64,000 bases of DNA, taken from Craspedostauros australis (Eukaryota > Bacillariophyta > Bacillariophyceae > Mastogloiales > Achnanthaceae). The notes under the pieces are model-generated. The model ran no database searches and was not told where the DNA came from. It saw only the letters and a program-made list of their open reading frames with translations. The stretch covers positions 3,596,001-3,660,000 of the forward strand of contig JAMXDE010000003.1 of assembly GCA_026770025.1 (NCBI GenBank). Direction: 5' to 3'. Below, piece by piece: positions 28,502 to 39,651 of the stretch; the first letter of the stretch is position 1; each line of letters begins with the position of its first letter. The position numbers and the translations under genes were made by a program.

Positions 28502-29704
28502 ATGGCGCAGAAACCGCGAGGCAGCGGAGAACACGGCGTTGATGCCGCCGCCGCAACTGAGCCCGAGTACAAGGGCAGAAGGCAGACAACGACGCCGCCG
28601 GAAGCACCACCATCATTGATTTCCAACGTGCTGGGCTCATCGGCGGCGGGGATCGTGAGCAGGATCTGCACCCACCCGCTCGATACCATCAAGGCGCGAT
28701 TGCAATCCCCGCAGAATGCGGGCGGTGCCACCTTCAAGGGACCCGTTGATGCGATGACGCAAACCATGCGGGCAGAGGGCATCGCTGGGTTCTACCGTGG
28801 ATTCGGGGCGGTCATTGTCGGCGGCACGCCCGGCACGATGATCTACCTCTGTAGCTATGATCTCATCAAGGAACGCATGGCCTTGGAATGGAAGCAGCGA
28901 CGGACCGCGGCGAGTGCGGCTGATCCAGATACGCCGAACTTCCTCGTCCACTTTTGCTCCGGCTTGCTCGCCGAAACGATAGCTTGCATCATCTACGTGC
29001 CGGTGGATGTGATCAAAGAACGATTGCAGGTGCAGCAGAAGCATCCTCGCCACAACTTCCAAACGTATCGAGAGGAAGCAACAGCGAATCGAGAGCCCAC
29101 CGTGAACCGGTCGGGCTTGCCGAAGAATGCATCATCGGCGCAGGCATCTCCCATGCCGCGAGTCGCTCAATCCGAGCACCTATACAAGTACGAGGGTGGA
29201 TGGGATGCCTTGCAGAAGATCATGAAGACCGAAGGCCTTGGCGGTTTATACAAAGGATACGGTGCGACTCTGGCAAGCTTCGGCCCGTTCGCTGCGCTGC
29301 ACTTTGTATTCTACGAGCATGCCAAGGAGTCGTTCCGCCAGCATTCCCAACTCGCGTCGCAAAAAGATCTGCCGTTCGCCTCCATCCTTCTTTCCAGCAC
29401 CTTTTCAGGAGCAGCCGCATCCTGGCTGACTTCACCGCTCGACATGGCCAAACTGCGTCTGCAAGTCCAGCGCGCGCAGCCGCAATCATCACGCGACACT
29501 GCTTCGACTGGTGCCGCACTTCACAGCAAATCAGCGTACCAGTACCGAGGCTTCATAGACTGCCTGTGGAAGACTCACGCCGAGTATGGCATGAAGGGTC
29601 TCTTTCGTGGTGCCGGTGCCCGAGTGCTCCACGTTGCCCCAGCAACAACAGTGATGATGACCTGCTTTGAAACGTGTCGCAAGTTCTTCGATGAACGGCT
29701 GTGA
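28502..29704 (+). CDS. Mitochondrial carrier (SLC25) family protein
   Basis: 400 residues from the ATG at 28502 (context AACCATGG); an in-frame TTG lies 21 nt upstream. All three carrier repeats are present, each opening with the signature P-x-[D/E]-x-x-K-x-R: HPLDTIKARLQ (about 62-72), VPVDVIKERLQ (about 166-176) and SPLDMAKLRLQ (about 314-324). Each is followed by a GLYKG/GFYRG/GLFRG-type half. SLC25 proteins exchange metabolites across the mitochondrial inner membrane. An insertion of ~50 polar residues follows the second signature, making it longer than the usual ~300. Substrate is not clear; the first repeat resembles the SAM and amino-acid-type carriers more than ADP/ATP carriers. Confidence 0.9.
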   Translation: MAQKPRGSGEHGVDAAAATEPEYKGRRQTTTPPEAPPSLISNVLGSSAAGIVSRICTHPLDTIKARLQSPQNAGGATFKGPVDAMTQTMRAEGIAGFYRGFGAVIVGGTPGTMIYLCSYDLIKERMALEWKQRRTAASAADPDTPNFLVHFCSGLLAETIACIIYVPVDVIKERLQVQQKHPRHNFQTYREEATANREPTVNRSGLPKNASSAQASPMPRVAQSEHLYKYEGGWDALQKIMKTEGLGGLYKGYGATLASFGPFAALHFVFYEHAKESFRQHSQLASQKDLPFASILLSSTFSGAAASWLTSPLDMAKLRLQVQRAQPQSSRDTASTGAALHSKSAYQYRGFIDCLWKTHAEYGMKGLFRGAGARVLHVAPATTVMMTCFETCRKFFDERL

Positions 29705-31637
29705 CCGTGGCTGTCACTCGCCAAGCTCGGTGGCTTTGTTCGGAAGTTCTTCCATCTCGATGGACGAGACCCCGGTTCGACTCCACCACAGTGGCCCCAA
29801 GCTCCTACGACCGTGATTTCAGAGTGAGTGGAGTGCACACTCTGAGTACGAATATGTTACTGAAGACTGCACACACCATTGTGTTTGACGGAACACGCCG
29901 AAGAATTTCTCCCGATGGATGATGAATTGGCATCACGCCTCCCCTCAAACCGGTGGCCTTGGCCCAATTCATTTCCGAAGTCTTGGGAAGGTTGGATCGG
30001 ATTGCCAACGTCATGGTATTGCAAGCCAAATTGTTCTAGGTCGCAACCCAACACGTCGAACATACTCTATTCTACTCGACGATATGGTACAATCTGTTAT
30101 CAGGAGCGTACACATCGTGCTTTTGCTCCGACTTTGACCACGAGCACGGCACTGGAACATGGTGTGTTCGTGTGTGGCATGGCGCGACAACATGGGCATT
30201 CCTTTGAGTGGGCCGGACGCGCGAACGCTGTTGCCATCGGAGGTGCATCAACGTAGAGTAAACCAAATCAATACCAACGCAAGACGCAAGTCATCATACA
30301 CGCTCATGCTGTCTGCTACAGCACACGTTGAGAGCACACCCGGAGTGACGAGATACCACCACTTTCGACGATCACCGTCTTCTCCTTTGCCGCATGGAAG
30401 AACCTATGTGACTGCCACTTCTTCAGCGTGTGCAGAATGAAGCCCCAGCCGATCAGGAGAGGCGTAGGATTCTGACAACAAGAATCCCCAAAGCTGACAT
30501 ACTTTTCTGTCGCGACAGGAAGGTACGAGTTACTCGTCTGGGTACGAGGTGCAAAGGCTCCCTTGCTGTCTGCCACTCGCTCTTGCGGTCTCGCCATTCA
30601 TCATACTAATGCGAGTACTCGCACACATGCCGATACTGCGAGGTCCTCCGATTTACGAATCGAGGCCTTTCGCTGGCGCCATCATTTGTTAGAGGTCTGG
30701 GAAGGACAGCGACCACCATACATAACCTCAACACGGCAAACGTTCAGCAGGGCATCTTCGCCTCTGGAAAGTCTGTCACCCGAAGCCAACGACGAACATC
30801 GACATAGTGTAGAGTCTGTTTACAGAGTAGCCTGACCCGCTCCACTCTAATACTTATACTCTACCATAGAGAACACCAAAAACCGCAATACGATTCCAGT
30901 CGCAGGTCTCTCTCCAGAGAGGGGGAGAGAGAGCGAGAGGGAGGAGAAGACGCCGAAACAACGGCAAACAACGGCAAACAACAGCAAATCTATCTGTTGA
31001 TCTCTTCCTACGCGCACGTAAAATAGGTATGGGAGAGAGGATCAATACTGTGCATCGACTGCTCACCTCGATGACGGCGCACTCCTCGCCGATCGATGGA
31101 ACAGCAACCTCTTCGTGTGTGCTCTGCGAGCGTGCCAGTCCTCTGCGAGAGACACGGGAAGGATTCTCCCACGTCCCCAACAACAATCTCTTCGCTCATG
31201 GTTGTACGTCAACCTCATCCTTTGACGTTCAATCGACCTCCGAACCAGAACAGTTGGACACACAGTTCGCCGACCTTCTCCCACGCGGCAGCGATCATCT
31301 AAGTCAAAGCAGGATCCATTCACAGTTCCGAGGCTGATCTACGTAGAGTGCATGCAGACAGCGTTCTTCGCTTCGAGGTGTACCGCCATTTTGCGGCTCC
31401 TGGTTTGCCGCATTGCCGTTGTTCGAGACATCATGATCTTTTTGCTTTCGCAGTTTGTCGCCACATCGTGATCAAGGACAGACGTGACAGACAGAAGCGA
31501 AGTGATGTCGCAGGATCAAAGAAATCACAAGAAAAAGGGGAAGGGCACCAGCAGCAGACACAAAACAAAACTTCAGCCAAGGGTCCTCATCTCGATTTCA
31601 TTGAAGCGCTCACCCGAATCCATAAAACGACAAGAGA
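29705..31637. other. Intergenic region, 1.9 kb
   Basis: No convincing gene on either strand. It includes CTCTCTCCAGAGAG at 30908-30921, followed by a purine-rich GGGGGAGAGAGAGCGAGAGG tract. Confidence 0.5.
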
Positions 31638-33968
31638 ATGACGATGCGCACGGCACAGGCATCCAGTGAAAGGTTTCGACCAAGAAGTACGCTCGAAACG
31701 ACTGCTCAAGTGACACCACCAAGATCACCGTCGACGGTTGTCTCCAATCGCACCATCATGGAGGCCTCCACCAAGTCAAACCATGCAAAGGCGTTGAAGA
31801 GTACAGCAGCAACGACCGCAACAGCAGCTAGAGCCAGGCGAACATCGGGAGAGTCTGAAGCTTTGGGAGTGATTGAGGCGAACAGACCGCCGTCCGTATC
31901 CATGGCGGCGTCAATCGAAGGTCACCATGTCAGCCAGATCCAGTCCGTGCCCGCGACATCATTATTTCCGCTGTCTCTTGGCATGGAAGTCGTCATGTCG
32001 CGACCTGGCGTTGGCATGGCAGACCACCAGGCAACTTCCGAGACCTCTGGATTGTCGACGCCCATTGGAAACAACGCTGCGTGCACCATCAGAGGCGAGA
32101 GATTCAGGCTCGGCATAGAAAGTGGTCTTCCGTCCATATCAAGACCAGCAGGAAGCGTTGATCACCGCCGACACGCCATGATCTCGCGCATGACCAACGT
32201 CGATGTTAACGCCAATTCCGAGAACATTGCCAGCGACAACGGAGGTCGCCGTAGCGACATGCACGCTGATAGCATCAGCATCAGCAACAACCTCTCGAGC
32301 CACTCAACCCAGTCTCCGAGTACGTTCGGTGCTGAAAGATCGCCAGAAGAGGCTGGGACCCAGGTGCACACGCAGATTCAGGCACACCTCCATACGCAGC
32401 TCCAAGTTGAAGCCCAAGCACAAGCGCAGATACGCTCGCAGATACACGCACAGATGCAAGCCCGTGCTCACGCGAGTGCACATAATATCGCAGCTGCCCA
32501 GGCGCCATATCTGAATAGCTCCCGATTGCCCCGGCAGCAAATCAGCCTATGCCCTCAGGCCAGCTATCCTTCACAGCTGGTGGCCCCTCAGTTCATGCCA
32601 CTATTCGAAGGGCCCGAGTATTCGTACAGCAGCATCCCTTCCGCTTCGTTCGTCACTTCCCGTGGCAGTCTAAGGTCTCCCCAAAGTTTCACAAGTCTCG
32701 AATCTCAGCTCCCTTCGCGCCCAGGACACGTGCTGAATCATCCACAGCTCTCAACCTCATGGATTGGCCCAGGAGAATCGATGCCGATCATCTCTCAAAT
32801 CCAACCAATACAGGCAACAACTTTGCACGGGTACTACTCTTTATCTGCCACGCAAGAACAGCTGACCCCGCCGCTACATCAGCAGCAGCGCTTTCAGCAT
32901 CCCATCACGCAGCAAGGACATGTTGGTGTGAACCAAATTGACCCGCAGGTTGCCATCGCAAACAACATCGAGCACTTCCAGTCAGCCACATTGGCGGCGC
33001 ATGGGCAGCCATCTCCCTCGCTAGTAAATCTCTCTGTACTTGGTATTTCCGACGCCAATATCATAGCTGAAGCGCGTGGTATTCGTGACAGTGACAGGCT
33101 GGGAACTGCGAGGACCATTGCCAACCAATTTGATGACGTGGAGTCTAGATCTGACGCTTCGATCCCTCAACAAGCGGCAGCGCACAGTGGCGTTACTTCG
33201 GAAGACAGCACCAACGAAGAAGCAAAGACGGCGCTTCCGCTTCACAGCCACGCTGAACTCAACCACAAGGATCAGCATGCCACCAGAAAGGGAGCTCCAG
33301 CATGTGACAACACTGACGGGCATGAGAGCAGCGAACCATTGGGTCCAGGCATAGACTACTCCAAGAATCAGAGCAGAAGCCTGCTCTTTGTCCGAAACAA
33401 ACGTAATCATCACCTGCTGCCATCATCTTTCCAGCCATGTCAGAAAGCCGTCGTCATCGGGAAGGGCCGAGGCATTGCCAGAATGCCAGGCAACGTGCGA
33501 CTGGGGAAGATTGTGGATTCGTTCCTGTCCGTGTATCAAAAGTGCAGGAACAAGACAGACAGAAGCACTGTTGTGACAGAAATCCTTCACATTGTGTACA
33601 AGGAATGTCCGACGGGGGCCTTCGTCAGGAAGGAGGCGGGCGATAAATGGTTCGAGGTGGGCGACACGGTCGCCAGGATCAAGATAGGATCGATGCTACG
33701 TGACCGCCTGCCTGGGCAGTACAAATCAAGCACGCGGGTCAGAGTGGCTGTGCGGCGAGCAGCTCACGGTCTGCAACCCACGAACCAGGCGAAGACGAAG
33801 GATGGCCGCAACGATGATACTGACACTGATGGCAACGACCCCAACTCTTCTCAAAACATGGACACGGATACTGACGCTGATACCAGCGCTACTGACCTTG
33901 GTGGCACTGGGCAGCGCCGCAATACAGACGGTGCTGCGGGCACAGAGGGCGCTAAGAACATGGAATAG
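31638..33968 (+). CDS. DUF6824-type domain protein (copy 1)
   Basis: 776 residues from an ATG at 31638 (a second ATG follows two codons later). Residues 1-600 are Gln/Ser/His/Ala-rich and probably disordered, with an alternating stretch HTQIQAHLHTQLQ near 240. The ordered part is about 603-705: VVIGKGRGIARMPGN, a helix with VDSFLSVYQ, VVTEILHIVY, WFEVGDTVARIKIG and a terminal basic RDRLPGQYKSSTRVRV. This pattern (GKG or GRG loop, N-x-x-L/Y helix, F-x-[EK], G-W-x-E/G) is the DUF6824 domain common in diatoms; its compact basic helical layout suggests nucleic-acid binding, which is unproven. The acidic Asp/Thr repeat tail resembles an activation domain. It pairs with the related gene at 35766-37115. 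Confidence 0.75.
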   Translation: MTMRTAQASSERFRPRSTLETTAQVTPPRSPSTVVSNRTIMEASTKSNHAKALKSTAATTATAARARRTSGESEALGVIEANRPPSVSMAASIEGHHVSQIQSVPATSLFPLSLGMEVVMSRPGVGMADHQATSETSGLSTPIGNNAACTIRGERFRLGIESGLPSISRPAGSVDHRRHAMISRMTNVDVNANSENIASDNGGRRSDMHADSISISNNLSSHSTQSPSTFGAERSPEEAGTQVHTQIQAHLHTQLQVEAQAQAQIRSQIHAQMQARAHASAHNIAAAQAPYLNSSRLPRQQISLCPQASYPSQLVAPQFMPLFEGPEYSYSSIPSASFVTSRGSLRSPQSFTSLESQLPSRPGHVLNHPQLSTSWIGPGESMPIISQIQPIQATTLHGYYSLSATQEQLTPPLHQQQRFQHPITQQGHVGVNQIDPQVAIANNIEHFQSATLAAHGQPSPSLVNLSVLGISDANIIAEARGIRDSDRLGTARTIANQFDDVESRSDASIPQQAAAHSGVTSEDSTNEEAKTALPLHSHAELNHKDQHATRKGAPACDNTDGHESSEPLGPGIDYSKNQSRSLLFVRNKRNHHLLPSSFQPCQKAVVIGKGRGIARMPGNVRLGKIVDSFLSVYQKCRNKTDRSTVVTEILHIVYKECPTGAFVRKEAGDKWFEVGDTVARIKIGSMLRDRLPGQYKSSTRVRVAVRRAAHGLQPTNQAKTKDGRNDDTDTDGNDPNSSQNMDTDTDADTSATDLGGTGQRRNTDGAAGTEGAKNME

Positions 33969-33982
33969 AGCATTGCGTGGTG

Positions 33983-34002
33983 CTCTAGAATACTGTCTAG
34001 AG
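33983..34002 (+). repeat. Hairpin immediately 3' of DUF6824 copy 1
   Basis: Perfect 7-bp arms CTCTAGA / TCTAGAG around a 6-nt loop, starting 15 nt beyond the TAG stop. A role in 3'-end processing is possible but unproven. Confidence 0.5.
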
Positions 34003-35096
34003 TATACGTACAATAGGTCCGAAATGATTGCAACGGTGGTCTTCTCTTTGTGCCGTCCTCTCTACCTTAGTCCAGAGCGGTGGAGACTGACCGACCTCCT
34101 TTTCCTTTCAGCGGTCCAAGATGCCCACAGCTCCCAGACCCCTGGCTGAGCAGATCCGGGCATCGCGCCAACCACGAACACACTGTTCTTTGCCACTGGA
34201 GCGCCAAGTGAACGATTTGCTTCGCTTCCAGCTCCTCACCCCAATTTGTTTGTCAAACAAGAGGCCGCGTTTCGTTTAGGCTTTTTAATTGACAAAACAA
34301 TGTTGAAGGAACGTGCGGGCACTTAATTAGGAAAGGCATGTCTATCACCGTTGCACATTTCAACGCCTACAGAAATGGGATTAGACTATGGAAGCCCCAA
34401 ACAGGCGGATTTGAAGACTTGTGCGACTACAATCCCTTCTTTTCTGATTGAAGGTTAGGCAGATAATATGACAATTATAAACCAAGCTCTGACAGTTCGA
34501 CATTTTACACGAACAAGTTAAAGGACATATTATAACGAACAAGAATCAAATAAAGGACAACATTGTCCGATAAGAACGGTCGCACGAGTCTGCCGGACGA
34601 ATCGTGTGTTCAAGCGATGCCACCACCTAGACATCGCTATCCGTAGACTCGAGAGAGCAGCATGCTCTATTCCAATGTGCAAGTACATGCTCTGGTTTAC
34701 GAGGATGTTTTGAATAGTTCGCTCCTCTCAAGTACACGACAGATGTGGCAAGAGCAATGCAACACCGCGTTTCCATGTGTTCACAACACCGTCCAGCGGA
34801 CGCCGCTCTTCTGTTCATTCATTTCGCAGAATTTCTGCCGTCAAATCTGCTCGGCTTTCCTACGAATCGGCAGCTGTACCATCTGCGGGGTGAAGCAGGA
34901 GCTGGCACAAAGAGGCTGAACACAAGTCCTGTGAAGTTCACACATCCGCTCTGTGTCTGGTACAAATGCGATATTAGCAGGGTACCATACCATACCGTAC
35001 CATAGTGTACCGTACTATAGCGTTCCGTACCATGCCATGCACACCTTTCTCGCAGCTCCTGGGTTGATCTGATGTTGTGTCAGCGTGGTTGGCAAG

Positions 35097-35150
35097 TTGT
35101 TTGTTTGTTTGTTTGTTTGTTTGTTTGTTTGGTTGGTTGGTTGGTTGGTT
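35097..35150. repeat. Compound microsatellite (TTGT)8-(GGTT)5
   Basis: (TTGT)8 at 35097-35128 changes to (GGTT)5 at 35131-35150. Confidence 0.95.
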
Positions 35151-35765
35151 TTTCTTGTTTCTCTCACATTGCTTGTCCCAGCGTCTGAGCCGGTGGACTT
35201 TTCTGCTGCGATCGCTGTTCTGCTCCGTTTGGTGGACCTTTGGATGTACCGCTGTGTGAGCCTACAAACAACCACAGGACTGCAGACAACGGAACAGTTC
35301 CCGGTCGATCTAATGCGGAGGTTCGTGTTTTCTATGTCACTGTTCTTCCAAAAACGATAACCGCATCAAGGAGCTGCGGCGTTATTAACAGTTCGAATCA
35401 CCAGCGATCTGGCCAATTCGCAAAAAAAAAAACTGGGAGGACATAAGTAATCAGTGAAAGAAGCACAGCATGAACGGCGTCAAACGCCTCTTCGTTCCTC
35501 CATACAAACTTCACGTCGTCCGAGCCGCGGTCTGACATTTGCGATGTGATCACTGTGGGTTGGCAATACAGGCCACGGTATCAGACTTCTTGTGGACAGA
35601 GGAAGCGGACAACCAATTCAGTCCCGATAAGAGGATCGCGGTCCTTGCAGCTGTCGCGCGACTACTGCCAACGAAGTGGTGATTTTGGTTGCTCTGTCGC
35701 TGCGCACCATCGCTGCGGATGTTGCTGCGGTTCCTATCTTCAACAGAAGATCCGGCGTGGCACAA

Positions 35766-37115
35766 ATGCAAGCGGAAGGTTGGCTTGTCCTGTCCAAGGG
35801 GACTCCACAGAAACAACATCGACACAGGATGATGCTCCGAGACATGGTGCTCATAAAATCAGCCTCCGCCAGAAGTCGATCTGTCCACACACACAAATTC
35901 AAACTCAAACCCAAACTCGAGGACAACACAAAACAAACACAGCCAAATTCAGCCCAAGCAGAATACTTCACGAAGATGATCCCTCACGCCAAGTCCATCC
36001 TCCCAACCAGCTACATCCCGGCACAACATACCGTCGTCATCGGCAAGGGCAAGATCTGCACACAAGCATCCGGCAACAAATACCTCGTCGAGATCGTTCA
36101 GCGATTCAGGGAAACGTACTCCAAGGCCCGCACGAAGAATGCCAAGACCGTCGTCGTGACGGAGATCGTGCAGGCTATCGAAGAGGCCTGTCGCGGAGAG
36201 ATTCCATTCGTTAAGTTCCACGATGGTTTGTGGTACGAAATGGACGAAGCAGCAGCCCGAACCAAGGTTGGCTCATGTCTCCGGGACGCTCTCTTCTCCA
36301 AGTACAAGTCCAGCACGAAGCTCCGCGTGGAGAAGCGAAGAGCAGCGCAGAAGAAGACCAAGAGGTGCATCTTCAAGCAGAGCCGAAGCTTGTCGGCTCC
36401 GGTGCTGCCCGTGACATCGTTATCAGCGCCAGTGCCAGTGTTGGCCCCAACAACAACGCCGACATCACCGTTTGCGCCCACTCTGGCACCGGCGTCCTCC
36501 ATGGGACAGGTCAGCGCCATCAGCAGCGCTTGCTCACATGTAGATGAGCGCAAGCTGGATGAGTACCTCGAACTCCACAACCTCCTGGTCCCCATCCAAA
36601 ACACGCGATCGCAGCATCCACAAGAACAACATCAGCATCGGCATCATCATCAGCAGCAACACCGCAACTCGCTGCTTCGTCGCGCAAACGACGATACAGA
36701 CCCGTGCATGGATCTCCAGATGCTATCGCATCTAGATTTCTCTTTCCCAGAATGCGACGACATGGATGCGCATCATGCGCCACCATCAATTGATACGGCA
36801 CCCTCAAAGTACGATGCCGTCAAGGCCGAGTCATCATCCTGTAATGCCCACCACCGACGCGTCTCCCTGCGTAAGTCATCGCAGAACACGCTCTTCAATT
36901 TGTTCGCGTCCGGCGCCGCGTCGCTCACTTGCTCGCGCTGGCCCATCGTGAAACGACGACCGTCAACTCGACGCAGCAGATCCAACCTGGATGAGCTCAT
37001 CGGACAGTCCATCGAATTCGAGGAAGTCCCGTCCAACGAGTTCCATTTTCACTCGGACTTCGACGAGGGCTTGTTGGTCAGCGACGACGAGACAGAGAGG
37101 GCAGCGAGTATCTAG
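35766..37115 (+). CDS. DUF6824-type domain protein (copy 2)
   Basis: 449 residues if started at the first ATG (35766). The frame is open back to 35631 without an ATG, so an upstream exon or a later start is possible. The DUF6824-type domain lies near 88-190: VVIGKGKICTQASGN, a helix EIVQRFRETYSKA, VVTEIVQAIEEA, WYEMDEAAARTKVG and KYKSSTKLRV. These line up position by position with copy 1. Downstream are Pro/Ala/Ser-rich linkers, a His/Gln stretch (QEQHQHRHHHQQQH), basic patches (RWPIVKRRPSTRRSRSN) and an acidic tail. Adjacency and shared domain indicate an old tandem duplication; the sequences outside the domain no longer match. Confidence 0.7.
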   Translation: MQAEGWLVLSKGTPQKQHRHRMMLRDMVLIKSASARSRSVHTHKFKLKPKLEDNTKQTQPNSAQAEYFTKMIPHAKSILPTSYIPAQHTVVIGKGKICTQASGNKYLVEIVQRFRETYSKARTKNAKTVVVTEIVQAIEEACRGEIPFVKFHDGLWYEMDEAAARTKVGSCLRDALFSKYKSSTKLRVEKRRAAQKKTKRCIFKQSRSLSAPVLPVTSLSAPVPVLAPTTTPTSPFAPTLAPASSMGQVSAISSACSHVDERKLDEYLELHNLLVPIQNTRSQHPQEQHQHRHHHQQQHRNSLLRRANDDTDPCMDLQMLSHLDFSFPECDDMDAHHAPPSIDTAPSKYDAVKAESSSCNAHHRRVSLRKSSQNTLFNLFASGAASLTCSRWPIVKRRPSTRRSRSNLDELIGQSIEFEEVPSNEFHFHSDFDEGLLVSDDETERAASI

Positions 37116-39651
37116 AGAGAAACAGAGAGAGGGGGTAGACGGGGAGGACGGCGCATGCGTGTACTGCCCTCGTTCCTGGCGAACTGTTCAAACGCAACAC
37201 GTAACATGAATAGACATTGCATTTCATACAGAGGCCGCATTTCACAGAAACTCATGCCAGGAAAAGACATCGAGAGAGACGGGGAGAACACAAAACACGA
37301 ACGGGCTCACCTCGGTCACTGGTAGGGGCATTCTGTATGGGAGTAGAGCAGAATACGATCGGAGTAGAATAGCGCAGATGAATTGACTGGAACACCGCAT
37401 CGCACCATACGAACATCGCATGCGCGTACAAGCTTGAAGAGCCAAACGACGAGTATACCCTCGCAAACCTGGCTGCACAGTCATCGTACTACACATGGAT
37501 GGAGTATGACAAAGCACGATTGGGCGCAGAAGTAGCATGCGTAGTACTCGCAAGTTAGAACAGCGTCAACACAGATGCTCCGTTGGTCGGTAGATGGAGG
37601 GAGTCATGCTTCCTGTGACGGCTGTGGGTACCACCTATTACATATAATAGCCGAGTACGCAATGGAACCGTGTGGTACTATGCGCGATGCAGCGTGCGTC
37701 ACACACTGCACAGACCCATGTTGCCACCCTGTGCAGTGTTCTCTCGTTGCCTTGGTTGCACCGCGTTTGCGGAAAATCAAAGACATGGCACAGGCAGAGG
37801 GACAAGAAGCTTGAATTCCCGAAAGCCAAAGGGCTATCCTGTTGACAATTCCAAGGCGAAAGCGGGCTTCGTGGTTGGATTTCTCGCGTTGAAGCGGCCA
37901 CGTGAGATCTGTCTACTGTGCACTGACAAATCTCAGGTTCGGATCGTTTCTCATCCCACAGAGGTGACTCTGACCACCCTCACCCCTTGGGGTGACAGTG
38001 CGCATAAATAGATCGAAGCTCGCACTTGAGTAATAGTCGCACGTAAGATCACGATAAATCCCCCTTGGTCGAAGGCGGAGAAGTGAGGCGATGAGCACGT
38101 CGCCGCACACCTACTCGTGCGAGCAGCTATGAGGAAGTGTGACACGATCCTTCACCATGAGAACTCTTTGTGATGTTTGTGGGTGCACAAGAGGGTTGCG
38201 TGCACAAGAGGGTTGCGTGCACACAGGCCCAATCGCCACGCGAATACTTGTACTTACAACTATGGATACATGCTGCGCGAGTTCTCCACCTGCTGGACAG
38301 AGACGTGACGCCAATGTTGTTTGCACTATTCCACACAACACTTGGGATTGGAGACAGCCAGCTCGGCATCCGTAAAAAGTGTGCTCCTTTGCAAAAGCAA
38401 CATGAACACGAGGAGGTTTTGTTCCGTAGGAAAGGTGGGGCCGACGAGGCGAGGCGAAAAGGAGACGAAGGAGGATGGGTGATTGATGGTCGGGCAGTTG
38501 GATGAGGGGAGAAATCCCAATGATGGCCTTTCCGATCCTTCCTTCTCTTGCCGCCATCATAAATCTCATCCATCTCCGATAATTCCGGACCGATGATGAC
38601 CATGGTCGTGAATTGGTGGGCTGGTGGTTGTTGTGCGAGGATTCTTGCACATGTATGAGCGACACATGCTTCATTCCAATTCCCATTCTCGCGCACAGCC
38701 CATGACATGTCAAAGGTATCGTTTGGGGTTTTTTATTGTTCACTCTTGCACCACCACATCGTTCCAGTGGCGCTGTCAGTGTCGATGGTCGGTTGAGCGG
38801 TCTTCTGGTATCAATGCGCGCAGTCTGGGACTTGTGAAAGAAATGGGGTTGATGTGAGATTCCCTCAGACCGACATGCCACAGATGCCATCCGACTGGAA
38901 CACAGAAAGTGGGAACGAAGTCGAAGCTGCGACCATGGGCAGCGACTTGGGTCTGGGCAGTATCATACCAGCAGAACGATTCGGCGATACCACGGCCTCA
39001 AGATGGCCCAGGCACACCAGACTCGTAGTTCGTTGCCACTTGGAACATTCAGTACAATGCACAGACCGTGATGCTTTGGTGAAAGTTGGGCATGTGTTGC
39101 TGCCATTGTCACTCCGAGAGTCTGCGCGGGTCGGACTGGGCATGGGGCCTTGGCTTGCCAATCACAAATCCTCCGAAATTGGTGATGTCGATCGGTCAGC
39201 ACGAGGAAGGAGCAACAGAGAGGAGATGAAGATGCCGGCGAAGGTATGCAACGTGTAACGCGTTATAGAGCAACACACTTACAAACACAGGAGACACTCC
39301 GCGTGCTGCGTGACAACGCTCTGCATACCTATTCGACCACTGTCGCAAGCATCATAAGTGATTATGAGCGGATACTGTTTTAATGGCAATATACTATGGC
39401 AACGGTATGAGATTACTGCGAGAGCATCAAAGGTCGATGCCGTTGGGCAAGCCGCCAAACTCTTTGGTTTCTTGGTGGGAATGGGTAGACCCGCTGCGGT
39501 CGCTGTCACTGACGCTGTTGCCACCGCTGCAGAAGCGGCCAAGCGTCTCGATGCATGCTGCGGAGCGCAGGCTCATGAGATGCGGCCTGACGCGACGTGG
39601 CGGAACAGTGAGCCGGCGGCAATGGAGAGGGCCTGCATGCAAGCAATCGGT
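37116..39651. other. Intergenic region, 2.5 kb
   Basis: No convincing gene. A tandem of a 17-bp unit is at 38184-38217. A minus-strand open frame of 259 codons (38111-38890) has no recognisable domain and overlaps other random frames. The left part must hold the 3' end of DUF6824 copy 2 and the right part that of the metacaspase. Confidence 0.5.
38184..38217. repeat. Two perfect tandem copies of a 17-bp unit
   Basis: TGCACAAGAGGGTTGCG twice, followed by a partial third copy starting TGCACA. Confidence 0.9.

Larger units (their letters stand above)
33969..35765. other. Intergenic region between the two neighbouring DUF6824 genes
   Basis: No gene seen. 33983-34002 is a hairpin 15 nt past the stop. 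A segment at about 34240-34560 is distinctly AT-rich compared with its surroundings. 34981-35040 is an imperfect tandem of GTACCATA-like words, and 35097-35150 is a compound microsatellite. Confidence 0.5.

Noticed and set aside
29704..29790. tRNA-like sequence with GGTTCGACTCC
   Set aside because: The T-arm does not pair and no acceptor stem closes; I found no confident tRNA in the window.
38111..38890. 259-codon minus-strand open frame
   Set aside because: No domain and a random-looking composition; it overlaps another frame of similar length and contains the 17-bp tandem repeat.
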